Below are positions 21,246-33,363 of a stretch of 64,000 nucleotides of DNA, one piece after another; the stretch's first letter is position 1, and each line of letters starts with the position of its first letter. Under the pieces are notes generated by a model, which was not told where the DNA came from, ran no database searches, and saw only the letters and a program-made list of their open reading frames with translations. The position numbers and the translations under genes are program-made. The stretch is from Rachycentron canadum (Eukaryota > Chordata > Actinopteri > Carangiformes > Rachycentridae), in contig CM076662.1 of NCBI GenBank assembly GCA_038496675.1, positions 22,022,031 to 22,086,030 of the forward strand, written 5' to 3'.

Positions 21246-24200
21246 CGTCACTATCACTGTTATTACACGATGGATCGTCATCTCCTAAAGGCAGATATCC
21301 AGATAGTCAGAATCAGTGACTAACATAGCCATAACTTTTTCTTCTGCTTCTCCTCAAACACTTTAAATAGGAACATGATGTAATTTCAGGCTAGAATCAA
21401 AGTAGATCCTAACTAATGGTTAGGCCTGGTGATCGTCTACTTTATTCAATATTGTTATTTGTCACAGTTTGTTTGTATCTGTAGTGTTAAGTACAGCGGT
21501 TGTGTCCCATTTCAAATAATGTGTCCCTTTTTTTTAATATATGTCCTTATTTTCCTGGGAAACAAAGGCTCCAATGGGCGGATCCTTCATGTCTCAGCCT
21601 ATCCCAAGATTCTTTGATTCAGTCTCAGCTAAATGTACAAACTGGGCCTTAAAGCATCAGAACCAAAAAAAAAAAAAAAAACGATGCATGCATTGCAACT
21701 GAAGGGTCAGAGCTGTGACGGGACGTGAAGCAGGGAAGATCAGACAGTCTTGTTTCTGGTCCTTCGTGGACCAGGTCTTCGCAGCCCCTGAACTGGGACG
21801 CAGCTCCAGAAACGATCGCAGTGGTTGGCTGTTGCTGGGGTGTTTGTAGGCGCTCGGTGGTTGGTTACCAAAGTGCTTTAGGTGTCGCTAACGTGTTTTG
21901 ACCTAAAGCAGAGGAAAATGGTTGGCAGGTGGTTGCTAGTGTCGGGTGTCCTGGGCAGTTCCCATGTTAATAATACGCTTTTATTACTATATATAATCAA
22001 AATACAATAATAAATGATTATGTAACAAAATTTCATTCATTCATCGTTTTAAAAACACCCAAAAACAATATGAATTATTGATGTAGATTCATAGTTTTTT
22101 GCCAGTGTAAATCATAAAGGAAATATGCTACAATTCAGAGCTTTGTTTCTTCTTCTGGAGAAATCTCACTGGAGAAATAATTACAGATAATGATGCTGCT
22201 TTAGAGGAGGAAATGTTCTGTTTCATGTGGACACGCTCCACTTTCTATTCCCAGAGAGCCATGATTTCCCAGAGGATGTGAGTCCTCTGAGGACTTTGCT
22301 GCTATTTTTGGAGAAATGAGTTTGGGAACATGCACTTTAATTTTTATTTAAGAAGTAAATAAATGCTTAAGTGCCTTAACGGCAGCTCTGCTGATTGGAC
22401 AATTGGGAGGCTGCTGATTACAATATTTCTTTGCCCATTTTTTCAAGCAGAACAGACTATATGATGTGTACACTTATATCTGACAGATGTGAGGTTTTTT
22501 ATTTCTTATCTTAAAGGTCATCCGGACAGAACCGGTCCTCACTGGAGCTGCTTCCGAGACATTTTTAGAGGATGTGACTCTCTCTAGACTTTGAGACCAG
22601 AGCTGTCATATCAACGTTCATCAAGTTCGCGACGACAGGAAAGAAATCCAGGAGTTATGGAAATCTGTTGGCCCACGTCCAGGATAAACTATAAAAACCC
22701 AACAACGAGGCATGAAAGCAAACTGAGACGATGGCTCAGGCTCTTCTTCTTCATTTGTTTAAAAGGTTCCGGTTTGTGTATGAGAGAAGAATGAGGCTGG
22801 CAGCCAACAGCCACAAACGCACTGGAGAATTACAGTTTATCTTCATTATTTCCAATTTAATTTGACATTTAACGCCACTCGTCGTGACCTTTTCTCTGCT
22901 GGTCATTAGCCACTGTTATTGTCATTTAACCTGTCAGTCAGATTGTAGCTTCCAGGTTAAAGTAAACACGTCTGACTGTCGACACCTCCAGGTCCATTAC
23001 GTATGTGCATGTCAAGGAAAAACCATGGTCAAGACATCCGACAAATAGAGCATCGTCCTGCCAACTGCTGACTTTGCTAAAATGTCAAGTTGCTTATTTT
23101 ACTTTTTACGTGAAATAAATAATTTGGTCATTCACAATTAATTATTACTGAGATTGTGGAGCTGTAATTTTGCTGTTGTTAAGTGTCACCCTTCTTGGAG
23201 TCCATGCCCCGTCCTGTCCGGCCCCCCGTCAAAAATTTTCTAGACCCGCCCTTGGCTATCAGACATTACTTAGCCTCAGTTTGTGAATGAACCATCAAAA
23301 TGAATTTAATTAAATTACCCTGCAGTGTTTTCCCTGTGCTGTACAGGTTATTTACTATTTTCCTTGCCAGCATGAAGGCTAATACCTTCAGCTGCTTCTG
23401 TCATGTATCCATCAGGCCTTGCACGTTGTAATGGTCCTGGTATCCCGTAAAAAAAAAAAAAAAAACCCTTAAAGCTCATAAAGGTTCCTCTTAAATTTGC
23501 CCTTAAGTAACTTCAGAGTCACATAGAGGAGAAATACTGTGTGTAACTTGCTTCATACCCATATATTCTTTATATCCTGTTGTCGCAGTCAGCTTGAGTG
23601 ATGGTTTCAAACCCCAGGGGTTTCACTGTTACATCAGAAGCCACAGGTCTTATAGATTTCCCTACAGTTCAGTGGGACCTGGATTATCTTTGGAAAACTA
23701 CAGACAAGGACTTCAACGAACTTCTGTCAGTTTGAGTGAGGCTGAGCCTTTGTAATGATGAAACGTTTCTTTCTTTAAAAGTAGGAAAAGTAACAGAGCA
23801 TTTAATATAAAGTAAAGTAGTTTTAGTTCACACTTTTACAGCCTTTCACCCAGACTCGTTTTCTCCTTTCAAGGTCTTTTATAGTCACATTTTATTGCTG
23901 AAGCGCTGTCACCTTGACCCCTACCAGTGGTTTCAATTGTCCTGCTAATAGTCAAAACCGTTCTCATTCTGCTGCTTGGTTTTGAAGGGCTATCAGCTAA
24001 AAGCCTGAAATGTAGAAAGTGGTGCAGATTTGTCGAGGCCACACCGCGACATTTACCAGGTGGCGTGGAAGCGGGACCTGCTGACGGGCGGATCGACCGC
24101 TTAAAATCACTTCAGGGCTGAAGAGAGATGAGCAGGACAAAACAGTAGATGGGGTTCTCAAAAGGCTGCTGGGAATCTGTCATCCAGAGACAGTGAGGAA

Positions 24201-24517
24201 AGCTTCGGAGTCAATAATGAATTATGTAAACAGACTGTGGTGTCCATGTCATTTAGGAGGTGACGGAGAACCAGAAGTGGTTTAACAGTAGATCAAGATT
24301 CAGTCCTGTGAATAGATGAGAGGTGGAGCTGCTCAAATAGTTTCTGCTTATAATTTCATGAAAGTTTCCTCTTGGCTGCTGTTACTCTTTTCCCTGTTGT
24401 CAGCAAATGCCATCAAAAGACTAAAAAAACAACAATGTCCTCTCAGCTCCGGTTCCAACTGAAGACACAAATCATTTAATAAAAAGAAAAAGACAGATAT
24501 TTCCTGAAACTATTTTC
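21246..24517. other. Long non-coding stretch, no gene seen
   Basis: Mostly non-repetitive. A GTTG-rich piece (21815-21960) recalls a decayed GGTTGCTA-type tandem repeat. A runs lie at 21666-21681 and 23449-23466. CCCCGTCAAAAATTTTC at about 23225-23242 may be a repeat remnant. No open frame is convincing. Confidence 0.5.
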
Positions 24518-24665
24518 CACCCATGGGTTTGTGAGCTGCTGTTTTGAAGCCTCTATTTTCCTCTAAATGGACCATCATTTAAAAAATGAACATCATGTTG
24601 TGTTAAAGACTTGAAACTAGAGACTGAGACCATAAACTCATTAGGAAAACGTTTACTGAGCAAAC
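24518..24665 (+). mobile_element. Family B repeat, copy 5 (truncated)
   Basis: TTTGTGAGCTGCTGTTTTG, then TTTTCCTCTAAATGGACC and GACCATAAACTCATTAGG, ending after ACGTTTACTGAGC. Confidence 0.75.
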
Positions 24666-25329
24666 AATTACTGTAAAAACAAAGATTACATGACAATGAT
24701 AAACTGCCCTCAACATATTTTCATCTCTTTCACACCACAAATAATAAACTACAGGGTTATAGTTTAAAGCAACAACCAATCGGATTTGACCAATCGATGC
24801 TCCGTACAAGGAAACAGGACAAATCTAAATAACTGCCTTTAATTTAAGCTTAAGAAATAGATTCATATTTACATAAACAGTTGAATACTGACAATGACAG
24901 TACAGAACAATCTGATTCATGAGGTGATGTATCCTGTGTCCTCAGGTGACAGTTGTGGAGTTTGTTGTGTTGGAGTTTAGGTGACAGGAAACTATCTGAC
25001 GCAGTGACCTTGTTTTGGGATTGACAATTTACCTGACACCGTCTGAACCGCGCTGATGCAGTAAACACCACCCATCTGGCACTGAAGGCAGTCAAAAACA
25101 AACACTAAATATGGTCTGACCCTGGGCTTGTGCTGATGGAGGAAGAGAGGCAGTAACTTCTGCCTCTCGCAGGAAGAGTCCATGACTTATGGGCTGGATC
25201 GTTTCAGGCGACGCTCGATATCCAGCGCCCGAGGCTACGAGGTGTATTCAGTGGATTAAAACCAGGCCACAGGTCACCAACTGCTGCATGGCAAAAAAAA
25301 AAAAAAAAAAACACTGGAAAGAGACGGCT

Positions 25330-25365
25330 CGTCCGGCCCGTCCGGCCCGTCCGGCCCGTCCGGCC
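25330..25365. repeat. 9-bp tandem repeat (CGTCCGGCC x4)
   Basis: Four exact copies of CGTCCGGCC, followed by CGGGG, 18 bases after a 19-A run. Strongly CpG-rich. Confidence 0.95.
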
Positions 25366-25554
25366 CGGGGAGCGTCTCGCAGAGCGTATTCTGTGTTGTA
25401 CGTTTTCCCATAAACAAGTGATGACTCACGGGGGCAGCCTGAAGATGAGGGTTGTCAGCAGGTTTAGCATCAGGACCAAAATTCAAACCCCCCCCAGGCC
25501 TGCGTGGAAACCCAGTGAATCAGATCAGTCAGGATTTAATCAGGTTTTCAATTG

Positions 25555-25690
25555 TTTCTGTGGAAAGTTTTAATCACATTTGGCTGATATGACTGAGAGT
25601 AATGTCTTTAACTACAGGTTATTTTAGCTTCTGCAGAATCCACACTGTTATTAATTACGTTGATCATGAAATGATCCTCTTTAGCTTTAA
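25555..25690 (+). repeat. Family D block, copy 1
   Basis: CACATTTGGCTGATATGAC, AGTAATGTCTTTAACTAC and CTTCTGCAGAATCCA match 33045-33130, which lies inside a family A element. Not enough to assign a class. Confidence 0.6.
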
Positions 25691-25820
25691 AGAGCCATAA
25701 CAGATGTTTTGCATAATTTACAACATAAGTAATTTGTCCTCTTTATCAGTACTGGAGGAACCTCCCACACTGATGTTGGTCTACAGTTTGTTTTATTTAA
25801 CATGGGAATGGACCACAGAC

Positions 25821-26223
25821 TTAAAGGTCCCATATTGTAGAAAGTCAGCTGTCTTTGTGGATTTCTGTAACTTTGTGACATCACAACAAAGCAGCCATGC
25901 CCAAAGCCCTGTCCAGCTAGACCCACAATCCAGCTTTCCAGGATTTGGTTTCTCTGAGTGTTTACCTGAAATCAGTTATTTTTGTATTGGCTCACTCACA
26001 AAACAATCGGGATAAGAGGCTCAGATCCTCTTTTCTGATTGGCTGACTGACCTGTTATGACCTGAGCACCAGAGCTCAGCCTGAGAGAGGAAATGTTTGT
26101 TTTTTAAAACCACAAATATGTCTTCTTATGGATATCAGCACTTCAAAATAAAACACAGGAGAAGTTAAAATATGTACCTTTAATGTAAAAAATGGACCTT
26201 TAATATAAAATATGGACGTTTAA
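25821..26223 (+). mobile_element. Family A element, copy 5 (no 30-bp array)
   Basis: It starts TTAAAGGTCCCATATTG and leads directly into the body (TTTGTGACATCACAACAAAG, palindrome at about 26008-26045, CTCAGCCTGAGAGAGG). It ends with three tandem copies of a roughly 20-base terminal motif TATGNACCTTTAAT. This is the simplest version of the element in the window and shows the terminal inverted repeats clearly. Confidence 0.85.
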
Positions 26224-26623
26224 AGGGCACTGGGATTGCACATCCATTAGAGTGAACATAAAGTTAGCATCATTTCTGTGGTATTAGATTTGCAAATCAA
26301 TTTGTGCCCTAAACAGTATTTCCATAAATCAATAATGCAGCTCACAAAGATTAATGTGAAATCAATGTTCACTGTCTGTTCATGGATCTTTATATAGTCC
26401 GAATGAACAGCTGCCTCATTGATGAAACGGTAAAGCTTTGAAAATGGTCAGCAAAGCTTTGCATTATACATGAGATGTAAAGTATATATAATTCATAATT
26501 AAACACATGCAGAAGATATTTAATCAGTGTATTTCGTTACCATTTTATCCCGTTGACCTGAGATTTGAATCATTTACAAAGTGAAAATAAGTACAGTGCT
26601 GTGGTCTTCCACTGTTGTACCAC

Positions 26624-26641
26624 GGGGGGGGGGGGGGGGGG
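26624..26641. repeat. Poly-G run (18 bases)
   Basis: Pure G homopolymer; its length is probably unreliable in assembly. Confidence 0.9.
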
Positions 26642-26812
26642 ATCTTTATTCAGCGCCAGCTGGATTTATGTGAAGAAAGTCTGAAGCTGATTCGTCCCTG
26701 ATGCCCTGGGGACGCGCTGTCTCTTTAAACGTGGATGTTTAGTTGAGTTTACATTTTGCGTCGCGGGGCCTGTTCTTGTTTTCTTAAAAGCAACCTTGAG
26801 ACTGACGAATGG

Positions 26813-26814
<2 letters not shown>

Positions 26815-26853
<39 letters not shown>

Positions 26854-26866
26854 TGTGAGTGTGTGT

Positions 26867-26919
<53 letters not shown>
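26815..26919. repeat. (GT)n microsatellite
   Basis: About 50 GT units with three GA interruptions. Confidence 0.95.
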
Positions 26920-26922
<3 letters not shown>

Positions 26923-27045
26923 AGAGGGGAGATGTGGACTGGTCAGAGGTCACATATTTCTCAGACACACTGTCCTGATTAATAAACAGTGTGTGTGTTT
27001 ATCTTTGCACACGTGAACCAAAGTACATGTGGATTCATATGCAAG

Positions 27046-27088
27046 TATATGCATGTGTGTGTGTGTGTGTGTGTGAGAGTGTGTGTGT

Positions 27089-27125
<37 letters not shown>

Positions 27126-27137
27126 TGTGTGTGTGTT
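27046..27137. repeat. (GT)n microsatellite
   Basis: GT array with several GA interruptions. Confidence 0.93.
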
Positions 27138-28144
27138 TCTCAGCACATACGTCAGTGCTTCCTCCGTGGCCTTCTGCAGAAACAGACTGTCACACTGAGG
27201 ACGGTGTTTTCATGGTAATCACCTCCTTACGTTTGCACTGCTATACTTGTGAGGACTCTCATCAGGATAATTCACAGTAAGACGTGACTTTAGATGATTC
27301 TGGGACAAGGAAGCTTGTGAAAATTAGAGATGATTCGTTCAAAGAGACGATCAAACGGGGAACTTTGTTCAGCTCATCACAACTAATCTCGACATGTAGG
27401 CGACAAAAGCCTTAATTCTGTCAAAAAGGTTGGGAACCCCTGCCTTTTTTTAAGCCTCATTACTTTGACTGGACTTTTTGCTGTTTTGCTTTTCCAATTC
27501 CTGATAAACAATACGACTGAAGTAGAAGCCCTGCTGGTGTTGTGGTGATGTTTGGGGGTTAAATGTTTTTTTTTTTTTTTAAGTGTCCTCAAAGTCCTTG
27601 GTCTGAAACAGTTTAAAATACACTTTCTAGGTCATAAGGATGATTTGTGATTGTGTTACTGTTCAGGCCTCTGATTGTGATACTGTCACACCCTCAGATC
27701 ACGCCACTGAAGCTGCTCAGTAAAATGGCGTCACAACTGTTTGCCAGGTTGTCCTCACCTGCAGCTTTTATACCGGCCCAGAAAACCCCATGTTCATTGT
27801 GTGACCGGGAAATCGCTGCACTCACTGTTGAGATGTCTCAAGGTGAGAGGTGACGTTTGCTGTCCCTCTTCCTCCTCACGCAGCTGCCAGACCGTCCACA
27901 CAGAGCCTCTGTCCACATTCATTACTGAGGCTAGTTTTTAAACCCGACCTCTCTCCTTCTTTACAGATGTCTTTAGGCTGTTTCAGCTCAAGGTTTTTGG
28001 TTTTCTGGCACCTCTCAGTGGTTTCAGCTCCGATAAACCCCCTGATTTACCGCCATTAAACAGCAGGCAGACCAAGCAAGTGTGAAGGAAGTTGGTGGAA
28101 CCCAAACTGGAGCTAAAAGAGAGTGAATACTTTTTCGGGAGCAT

Positions 28145-28240
28145 TTTTCACCTTTATTCTGACAGTCAGTGAGAGAAAGGGGGTGGTGACATGCAGCAAA
28201 GGGCGGCAGGCAGGATTCGAACCTGGGCTGCTGTGGTTTG
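28145..28240 (+). repeat. Decayed fish repeat with tRNA-like B-box
   Basis: GACATGCAGCAAAGGG followed by AGGATTCGAACCTGGGC recalls a common fish interspersed repeat, with GATTCGAACC matching an RNA polymerase III B box. No complete tRNA fold is visible. Confidence 0.45.
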
Positions 28241-29317
28241 GAACAAGATTTAGTGATATTCCCTCTACAAGTTGAGTCATTGGGTTATATTGGATGTCTA
28301 TTGATCAGGTGGGCACAAACACCACTCCAGTGTGGTGGTCGTGTTGCTCTCTGGATGCTGGGCATGGCAGTACGGCTAGCTAATGGCTAACACATTAGCC
28401 TGAAGAGCTTGTTTCAGAGTTTATCAGCCACAGGATCAATAAACGTAGCATCACTTCAGCTATTTGACGTTTATGTGAGAGGTAGAGGTGGAACGATGTT
28501 GACGGATGAGACATTGGCCTCGAAATGATCAACCCCCCTAACCTTTCTTTTTTAAAACCTTAATATCCTTTAACTGGGACAATCATCTTTAACTCTACCA
28601 CTTCCAAACGCAAGAAGTGAAATTAGACATTGAGACCATTTACGATTTATGATGCTTCAACCGAAACTGAAACTCCCACAGATGGTTTTCGTCATCGATG
28701 CTCTTTCTTGTGATGCTTCATTTCATCATGGATGAATTACTGCTCTGGACTGAAAAAGAAAGACCTTTGAGTTTCATTTTTTCTTTGCATACAGTGTTTT
28801 TATTGTGCTTGCTTTTCTTGGCAGGTTGACAAACAGCTTGGATGGATGTCTGCCAAACAGCAGCTCATTATTACATTAAATAAATTAGAATGTATCAACA
28901 GAGAAGATGCTTGTAAAGTTGGCTGTGGCTGAACTGTCATAGCTGAAACACACCACAAAACCCCAAATCAAATCTACACCTTGTTTTCATTAGGGTGGGT
29001 TGTGATTGGTTCACAAAGCAGGACATGGTTTCATTTTCCTTCTACAGGCAGCAAAAGTCAAAGGTTTTCCAAGGAAAACTGTTACATTCACTGCAGGTTT
29101 TAATTTTTAATAAGACTTGAAAGTAGTTGAAGATAGATCTTGTAGCATTTTTCATCAAGGTCAAGCATGTGTAGAGGTTGCTACTGTTTCTCTACTGCAC
29201 ATTACACATCATCTCATAGCAGCAAACGCTGGAGTCAAAAGGTAACGTTGAAAAAAACATTAATTCCTGACAGACAGAAATCAGATTACAGACACATTTA
29301 AAGTGAAATGGATAAGT

Positions 29318-29715
29318 CAAAAACTGGGTCTGAAGGTCGTCTGCTCCGATTTCCTGATTGAGAAACCTGGACCAGGCCTTAAGCTCCGCCCACCACCTGG
29401 TCATCAGGTGAAGCGCAGAGAGTATGAAGATGGTTAGAGGAGGAAACATCAGAGAGACCAGAACCAGAGACTAGCAGATGAATCAGAACAGTTAGCATAG
29501 TTAGCATCTTTTTTTTTGCTGATGCTGTTTGTAACTGGCAGTGGCTGACACAGTGTTGGTGCTTGGTTAATCCTAACTCTGGCTCTATGTACAGGTTTAT
29601 TTAGTCCCACCTCCCTTCCCAACAAGTTGACAGGATTGGTTCCTGTGGTTTGTGACATATGAATCCCTGGCTGCCATTGGTTCACTGCAGCTCAGGGTGA
29701 TTATTTTACTCATTA
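29318..29715 (+). mobile_element. Family F repeat, copy 2
   Basis: Matches 6049-6410: AAACTGGGTCTGAAGG, GAGAAACCTGGACCAGGCC, CTCCGCCCACCACC, GTAACTGGCAGTGGCTGAC. About 50 extra bases lie near 29405-29455. Confidence 0.7.
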
Positions 29716-32200
29716 TATGTCCGTTATGTAACAAAACATCATGTGGACATTAACAAATTTAAACAACGAATTTTCAATTGAGGGGATCATTTATATTAAA
29801 GCACAAACCAGATCAGTGAAAATTTAAAATGTGACATTATTCACCATGTTTACATGTTTGTCACACTGTAATTCAAGTGGCTGCGACAGTGGAAACACAT
29901 CAGTAGATTTAGATGTAGAAGCTAAATCAAGCGACGTTCAGTCCTAGTCAGGATCACCATGGGCCCTCCTGCTGGCATAGCTCCAGGGGTCCCTGGGGCA
30001 CACATGTCCCCAATCATGACAAGAAATGTACCTGAGAGGACTCATATCTTTAGCTCTAAAGATCTGTGGTTTACACTGAACATATCCTGGGTTGTCACAG
30101 GTTCTGGGATGTTCACGTTGAACAGTATCTTCTGAATTGTATGAATCGTGAGCTGCAGCTGCTGTGCATATGTGTGTTTGTGTAAACCCTGTGGGCGCAA
30201 AACCTTTTAGAGTTTGAGTTCCTGCCAGTAAAAAGCAGTCAAATGTCATTTGCGTTGCGACTGTCTTCTCTGAACCATATCTGTGACGTGCCGATACTGC
30301 TCATGAAAACATGTATGTGCACTGGTTAAACTTGCATGTAGTTATTTATGTAGCGTGCGCACAGTTCAGCCAATCGTCACCACACGCTGTGACACGCCGT
30401 GTTGAAATCACAGAAAACCAGTCACAGAAAAAAAGCCACCTTACATCAATCTAATCATAATCAAGCACATATATCTCCTTAAATTAAACACGCAGGCTGG
30501 AGACGGAGCTCGCCGAGATGCATGGGAATAATGCAGCCATGCATAACAATGTTTAAAGCATTGAGGTGTTTCTCAGCAGCTTCACTCGCTGGACACGTCA
30601 CTACCAAGAGGGGAAGATGGATCCTTTACCGTGCTAAAAAACCCAGCTAATAAGAAGAAAGAAGATGCTGTAGCTGCCCTCAGAGAGCAGCTTGGGGTAT
30701 TTAGGTTTGTGGAGGCGCTATATTTCAACCAATTTCATGGTCTACTTTCCGTGAATGACTTCACCTGTTGAGAAATAGCTCCTGTGATAAAGATGTGTCA
30801 CTTCAGCGGACGGACAGAATGAGTATAGATTAAAAATTTGTTTTCAAAACCGTAGAATCTAAAATATGCTGACACTGAATGACCTGGAGGAGCCAAACTA
30901 TCCTATTGATTAAGAAGACTCTGTTAACTCCAACCTGTTTGCTGTCAAACATCCTTTTCATATGGATAAAGTTACATATTTACCTGTGAAGTTAATGTTT
31001 GTCTAAAGAGTCTCCTGTGAGACTAAGTAAACCTGTAATCAGCCAATGTCCTCGCTCACTGTCGGCAGCTTTTCTACCGTCCTGTTGCTTTCAACAGATG
31101 TTGATGGAAGTTGATTGGATTAGAAGTTAGCTCACTCCCTTGTTTATCTAAAAGGACTCAAAGTGTGAGGTTAATATGACCCAAACAGCCAGATCTGGAG
31201 ACGGCTATTTCACAGTCCACGCGTTCTGTTCTATGAGTCCAGGAAGATTTTGAACTCAGACAAGCTTCTTAGTCGCAGTAGACCAGGTCTTTATAGTCTC
31301 ACTTGGTTGGAACTGCAAATAACAGAAATATGAATATATCATTGGGTAAGCAATAAAAGAGTGCATTGCATTCATTGGTGTTTTACATTGAAAACTCCTT
31401 TGTTTTAAGGCTTTGCTGCTCAATCTGGAGAAACAAACTGTGGACTGTCGTTTGGATGAAAGAGGCATTTTTAAATGTTGCATCTGACTTTTGTTTGAAG
31501 ATTAATTAAGAACAAAGAGGAGTAACCTGAGAAAGTTTGGTGTGATGAGGCACCATTTTGTAAAACCTTGACTATAGCACTGTAGATCTTTCTAGAAGGG
31601 AGTCCTGCTGACACTGCAAGGCTGCTGTGAAGAGGATAAACAACTAGACCCCAAAAATGCCTCCTCCATGCAGGAAGGAAAAAACCAGGACAGACTCTCC
31701 ACACCCAGACTTGTTATGTTAGCTCTGCTCAGGAGAATCTATTTCTACTCTCTGAAATCAGCATCACCTGGCTCAGGTGTGAGCAGCTGAAACAGAAGCT
31801 CACATCTAAACTCCCGACACAGGTTGAACCCTGTGAAGCTGAATATGGATCCTATACAAACCTCTCTGTTGCTGCCACATTCATCAGGAATGCGTAGAGT
31901 CGTTGGGTCGATGTGCAGTATTCATACAATTCACAAAGAACTCAAAAGTCAATGTGTCACCCTGCAGATTTCTGAAGAAATATTGAAGACGCCTGTCACC
32001 TCTGAAGGCCCCTCACAGCTCTCTCAACAGTAAAATCATTAAAGTCTTATTTTACATGGTCTGATGTTTGACAGAGGCAGAAACGGCAAATCAATGTGCA
32101 TCAAGTGACAATGCTTCCATCAAACATGGTGGATTTGTCAAGTACTGTATAGATGTCTGTATGGTGGCAAGTGTTGAAAATAACATCAGTTTACTATTTC
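29716..32200. other. Non-coding stretch, no gene seen
   Basis: Non-repetitive DNA. Open frames at 29944-30249, 31256-31483 and 31471-31704 have no recognisable domain or splice-site support. Confidence 0.5.
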
Positions 32201-32365
32201 AAGGTCCATACGGTCTAAAGGTAGATGTTAAAGGTCCATACAGTCGAAAGGTAGATGTTAAAGGTCCATACAGTCTAAAGGTAGATGTTAAAGGTCCATA
32301 CGGTCTAAAGGTAGATGTTAAAGGTCCATACGGTCTAAAGGTAGATGTTAAAGGTCCATACGGTC

Positions 32366-32720
32366 TCAAGTGCTGTCAAGTACTCGGTTCGTGTACTTTC
32401 AAAGGAATCATGATCTCGTCTCTGCATCTTTCTGTGCAAGCACTGTACTGCTGAATTTCAATGAGCAGGCCCACCTGCGTGGTGAGCTGGGTGTTTTTAT
32501 GAGGTTTGACTCAAGATTGAAACGCTCAAGAAAAACAGGGAACCATCATACAACCACTGGATTATTACAGGTCCTATATAGTCTAAAGGTAGAGCTTATT
32601 TATTTATTTATTTATTACTTTTTTTTTTAACTTTTCCATTTTTTTCCAGTTTAATCTAATGTTTGTTTGGCAGAAAGGCAATTAAAGGTCCATACGGTCT
32701 AAAGGTAGATGTTAAAGGTC
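32366..32720 (+). repeat. Inverted near-identical segment (partner at 14690-15037)
   Basis: The join from array to captured DNA is at about 32365-32366 (ATACGGTCTCAAGTGC). It continues collinearly with the reversed 15-kb locus through the spacer into array two. Confidence 0.85.
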
Positions 32721-33044
32721 CATACGGTCTAAAGGTAGATGTTAAAGGTCCATACAGTCTAAAGGTAGTCCTCCATGTGGTCTTTGATTATAAAGCAGGT
32801 CTAGGTTCTATATTAATACAGTGAAAGTATCAAAGGTCTCAGTCAGCCTGTATTCAGAAACTGAGCCTTAAAACCAGCCATCAGGACTTCTGGAACTTTG
32901 TGATGTCACAACAAAGCAGCCACCACCCTCAGACACACCCACAAGCCCAGCCCACCTGGACCCATCATCCAACCTTGAAGGACTTGGGTGTTTTCTTTAA
33001 ATCTTCTATATATTTTGTTGGGTCACTCATAAAATTTCATGATT

Positions 33045-33130
33045 GTTTCACATTTGGCTCATATGACTCAGAGTAATGTCTTAAACTACAGGTTATTTCA
33101 CCTTCTGCAGAATCTATGCTCTTGTTTATG
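33045..33130 (+). repeat. Family D block, copy 2 (inside family A copy 6)
   Basis: CACATTTGGCTCATATGAC and CTTCTGCAGAATCTA match 25560-25660. Other family A copies lack it. Confidence 0.6.
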
Positions 33131-33363
33131 TAACAGTTCTTTTCCCACCATTTACAACTAGTCATATACTGTATATATACATATATATTAATATGGAAAT
33201 GTTAAATAACATGAAAACGTTACTGGAGCTCAGAGCTCAGCCTGAGAGAGGACATGTAAAACTACACTGAGATGGTTTTTGCTTCTTCAAATCACAAATA
33301 TATCTTCTTATGGATCTCAACCCTTCAAAATAAAACACAGAAGTGTCAGATATGGGACCTTAA

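Larger units (their letters stand above)
24666..25820. other. Non-coding stretch with short repeats, no gene seen
   Basis: Holds an A run (25293-25311), a 9-bp repeat (25330-25365) and a family D block (25555-25690). No gene. Confidence 0.55.
26224..29317. other. Long non-coding stretch, no gene seen
   Basis: 26230-26580 is non-repetitive and A+T-rich, with several ATTAAT/ATAATTC motifs (candidate regulatory DNA). Also present are a G18 run (26624-26641), two GT arrays (26815-26919, 27046-27137), a T run (about 27567-27580) and a SINE-like piece (28145-28240). Open frames are microsatellite shadows or unremarkable. Confidence 0.55.
32201..33363 (+). mobile_element. Family A element, copy 6 (two arrays around a captured segment)
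   Basis: Array one (32201-32365, about 5.5 units) is followed by a segment (32366-32568) copied from 14831-15037, a partial unit, an AT-rich spacer with (ATTT)n, array two (32683-32768), the body, an internal family D block (33045-33130), and the end ATATGGGACCTTAA. The open frame at 32068-32454 reads the 30-bp units as decapeptide repeats and is not a gene. Confidence 0.8.

Noticed and set aside
28215..28232. tRNA gene suggested by a GATTCGAACC B-box
   Set aside because: No A box, acceptor stem or cloverleaf could be formed; it fits a decayed fish repeat.
32068..32454. Protein with decapeptide repeats
   Set aside because: The frame reads the 30-bp family A units and then the captured segment; it has no independent support.
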